Part shown: piece after piece, positions 61,852 to 64,000 of the stretch
Layout of the letters: each line of letters opens with the position of its first letter
Position numbering within the stretch: the stretch's first letter is position 1
Assembly: GCA_050084985.1 (NCBI GenBank)
Contig: JBITNC010000002.1
Location: forward strand, 23,622,001-23,686,000
Direction of reading: 5' to 3'
DNA length: 64,000 nt
From: Nageia nagi
Lineage: Eukaryota; Pinophyta
Notes under the pieces: generated by a model
Databases searched by the model: none
What the model was told of the DNA's origin: nothing
Seen by the model: only the letters and a program-made list of their open reading frames with translations
Program-made: the position numbers and the translations under genes

Positions 61852-61915
61852 TGAAAGCTCCTACATCCAAGATCACCTTAGATTGTTCATCTCTATCAAG
61901 AGAGTACTTCACTAT
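61852..61915 (-). repeat. 5' LTR of element E (U5 end only)
   Basis: It matches the low-coordinate end of the 3' LTR (54171 on: TGAAAG.TC.TA...CCAAGATCACCTT, then TATCAAGAGAGTACT). The match stops near 61915, where a different element begins. Confidence 0.7.
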
Positions 61916-61919
61916 TTAG

Positions 61920-62303
61920 GATCTCATATCTTAGTATTTTACTTATGATTATAGTAGTTCATTAATTAGAATATCAAATTATATTAAATGTAAGAGGATT
62001 GACATATTTGTAGGATGAATCGCCATTTTGTATTCAACGACCAATTAGGGTTAGGGTAGGTAGACTATAAATATGTGTGGGAATAGAATAGTTGCCATCT
62101 TGAAAAATATATCATTTGAGTTGTAAGGAGGTAGCCCCTGAAAGTGGCCTATAATTCTTTATGGTTATTCATTGAAGTGATTTTGTTACTATCTTGTTCT
62201 ATTCATATTCATGTTGTTTATGTTGTGAGATTGGGATACATTTTGCTATTGTTTTACTATTATTGGATGGGAATCTTATTTAGGAACTTGCAGGTTCTTA
62301 ACA
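61920..62303 (+). repeat. 5' LTR of Gypsy element G
   Basis: The right end is set by the primer-site-like sequence. Inside are TATAAATAT (62066) and a GTAAGGAGGTAGCCCC stretch. The left limit is estimated from where homology of E's LTR ends; no second LTR is in the window. Confidence 0.6.
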
Positions 62304-63138
62304 TCTAGTATCAAAGCTTCAATTTTGGCAACTATGAGCTGGTTAAGGATTGAGATTGTATGTTTCTAGCTGAAACACTACCAAAATTTTGCTAAAACAT
62401 CAAAGTTGCATCAAGTTGGAACTCTAGCTTTTGCCCATTTTATGACTAAAACTCTACCCAAAAAAAATTTAGAATTTTGGCTAATTTTTTCCACGATAGT
62501 TCATGACCCTCATTCACACCTTGCCATTCATGTATCACACCCTTCCACTTGCCCTTCTCTTCCCTATGCATCAACCTTCATACTGCAAGTTGTCATCATT
62601 TCTAAAATAGCCATTTTTCCTTGGGGAATCATAAATTTCTTTATCATAAATAGCGACTGCTAAAATAGGAAAAAACTTCAAAGATCATTATCCTTCAAAC
62701 TATGAGGAATTAGGTGATTATGAAAAAGATAGTTTATCAAAAAATAATGACTACTAAAATAAGAAAATAATCATCATTTTGGGACCTATAAGAAATAATC
62801 ATCAGTTTCCAAAAATTGTAGTTTCTAAAAATAGTAGTTTTTAAAATAGTAAGATGGATGATGGTTGTATATACTTGGATATGGATAAATTATCATATAG
62901 AATAGACTAGATATCATACCTAATAAGTGATTCTCATCTCCCTACTACTCTTGATGAACTCAAAAATCAATAGAAGCAATATCTTCCTCATATGATACTA
63001 TAGATTGAAAGATTCAACTCCTGGAGAAAATCATAGTTCATAACACATCATCAGCTACAAGTGGATCAAGTCAATTTCAATTGTATATTAGGAAAGGCTT
63101 TCATAACTTTCAAGGATCACAACAATCCTTTATTCTTT

Positions 63139-64000
63139 TGATTTTTCAAGATTTGATGGTGATGACCGCACTAGCTAGTTGTATCAAGCTGAGCAATATT
63201 TCTCCTTAAATCAAATACCTAACACTCAAGAGGTCAACCTCGCCTCTTTTCACATAGAGCATGAAACCATCCAATGGTACTAATGGTTTGAAATGAAAAT
63301 GGCACCTCATCTTGAGGGGGTTTCACCCATAACCTCCTTACTAGATTTTTTCCCATTGATTTTAAAGATTCCATCAATTCCCTCACCAAATTATGCCATA
63401 TAACTACAGTGAGAGAATACCAAACTAAATTTGAAAAGCTTCCTATTTATACTAAATGATTAGATTAGGCATTCTTTCATAGTTGTTTTATCAGCAAGTA
63501 AAGGAAGAAATCTAAGTCGAAGTCAAAATGTTCAATCCTAGCAACATGATAGCAACAATAGGGCTTGTCAAATTGATGGAGGATAAGTTTAGTGTACAAC
63601 ACAAAATAACAAAGTAAACTTCTTGGAAACCACAAACTTCTCACAGCAATCACAAACCATAACACTCCTTATTGGTTAAGATATTGACTCCTACTAAGAT
63701 GGAGGAGAGTAAGAAAAAAGGGCTTTGTTATAATTGTGATGAAACCTTTGCATCGAGCCATCATTGTGTAACTCAAAAACTATATATCTTGGATGCAGAT
63801 TGCCCTATGGAACCACTTGAAGAGGATTTTGAGGATGCCATGATGGATATTGAAGAAGAATTAGACCAACCGGCTAAAGTTGTTCTTGAAATTTCTTGCA
63901 ATGCCCTCTATGGGCTTACATCTCCAAAAACCATGAAATTTCGAGGATATTTCAAGGGGAAACTATTGATAATATTGCTTGACTTAGGAAGACCTCATAA
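63139..64000 (+). pseudogene. Gypsy gag and protease start (partial)
   Basis: Gag reads FSRFDGDDRTS, stop, LYQAEQYFSLNQIP, then VNLASFHIEHETIQWY, stop, WF. This matches the Ty3/Gypsy gag pattern FxGEDPxxWLxxAEQYF...LASFHMEGxAxxWYxW. The first stop is where the family has Trp; the second lies between WY and WF. A knuckle near 63725-63765 reads GLCYNCDETFASSHHC. The protease start reads ISCNALYGL, then FKGKLLIILLDLGRPH near 63980, where the family has a D-S-G. The Ser is replaced, so the protease core is probably inactive. The ATG and N-terminus could not be placed. The gene continues beyond 64000. Confidence 0.75.

Larger units (their letters stand above)
54171..61915 (-). mobile_element. Degenerate Ty1/Copia element 'E', relative of F
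   Basis: A minus-strand Copia element with its 3' LTR at 54171-54723, repeat array about 55190-55385, gag-pol remnant 55468-59218, a 2.6-kb leader, a primer site at 61842-61849, and only the U5 end of the 5' LTR (61852 to about 61915). The protein blocks, the AG spacer before the primer site, the LTR promoter phrase (CTATAAATAGAGGGCC) and the 3' array all resemble F, so E and F belong to one extended family. E is old: stops, frameshifts, lost catalytic residues, a deleted RT active-site block and a decayed polypurine tract. Its 5' LTR appears interrupted by Gypsy element G. Confidence 0.85.
61920..64000 (+). mobile_element. Ty3/Gypsy element 'G' (5' part, leaves the window)
   Basis: An LTR whose right end is at 62303 (TTCTTAACA) is followed by a primer-site-like TAGTATCAAAGCTTC (62306-62320) on the plus strand. 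A TATA box TATAAATAT lies at 62066 inside it. Gag and the start of protease follow, to the window end. The left edge is uncertain. It lies where the 5' LTR of E breaks off, so G probably inserted there, and the rest of E's LTR should lie beyond the window. Confidence 0.7.

Overview
The window is nuclear DNA of a seed plant. The evidence is plant-type Ty1/Copia and Ty3/Gypsy LTR retrotransposons, plant L1-type LINE fragments, a pentatricopeptide-repeat (PPR) gene fragment and one dirigent-protein gene. It is strongly AT-rich, and almost everything in it is layered, decaying transposon. The dirigent gene and the general style of large old nested elements would fit a gymnosperm, but that is inference only; nothing in the window fixes the species.

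Layout, left to right. (1) 1-1028: LINE endonuclease remnant, minus. (2) 3848-14730: an old Copia element on the minus strand ('B'), split inside its reverse transcriptase by another Copia element on the plus strand ('A', 5321-10136, LTRs of about 637 bp). (3) 14731-22580: mostly unreadable AT-rich DNA with a LINE RT scrap (about 16.43-16.68 kb, minus) and a Copia RNase H tail (about 19.10-19.26 kb, plus). (4) 22586-24468: 5' half of a Copia element on the minus strand ('C'; 220-bp LTR, primer site, gag, protease, start of integrase), cut off in integrase. (5) 24.5-32 kb: a pair of diverged LTR-like direct repeats ('D'), an inner pair of direct repeats, an LTR-like U5 remnant and a LINE RT remnant (about 30.85-31.6 kb, minus). 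(6) 33.6-36.8 kb: local tandem repeats. (7) 37830-48844: LTRs and a little gag of an old Gypsy-like element ('H', minus), with a very young Copia element ('F', 38717-47673) inserted in it. (8) 51740-52249: an intact dirigent-protein gene, minus, the only convincing intact host gene. (9) 54171 to about 61915: a degenerate Copia element ('E', minus) related to F. (10) About 61.9-64.0 kb: 5' LTR, primer site, gag and protease start of a Gypsy element ('G', plus) that leaves the window and appears to sit in the 5' LTR of E.

The most interesting object is F. It has 494-bp LTRs differing at two positions, a perfect 5-bp target duplication, tRNA-iMet primer site, polypurine tract, and a gag-pol region that stays in one frame for 3.9 kb but carries eight in-frame stops. 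Two mutations between LTRs cannot easily account for eight stops, and codon 28 is a stop in both F and E. F therefore looks like a copy of an already defective template, mobilised by proteins made elsewhere. Its 3.2-kb leader contains a captured, frameshifted PPR gene fragment and an adjoining GC/CT-rich segment. Between the end of pol and the polypurine tract lies an array of five hairpin-forming repeats of about 58 bp; E has a diverged array of three related units in the same place. These points, above all the captured gene and the conserved 3' array, are the best candidates for something undescribed.
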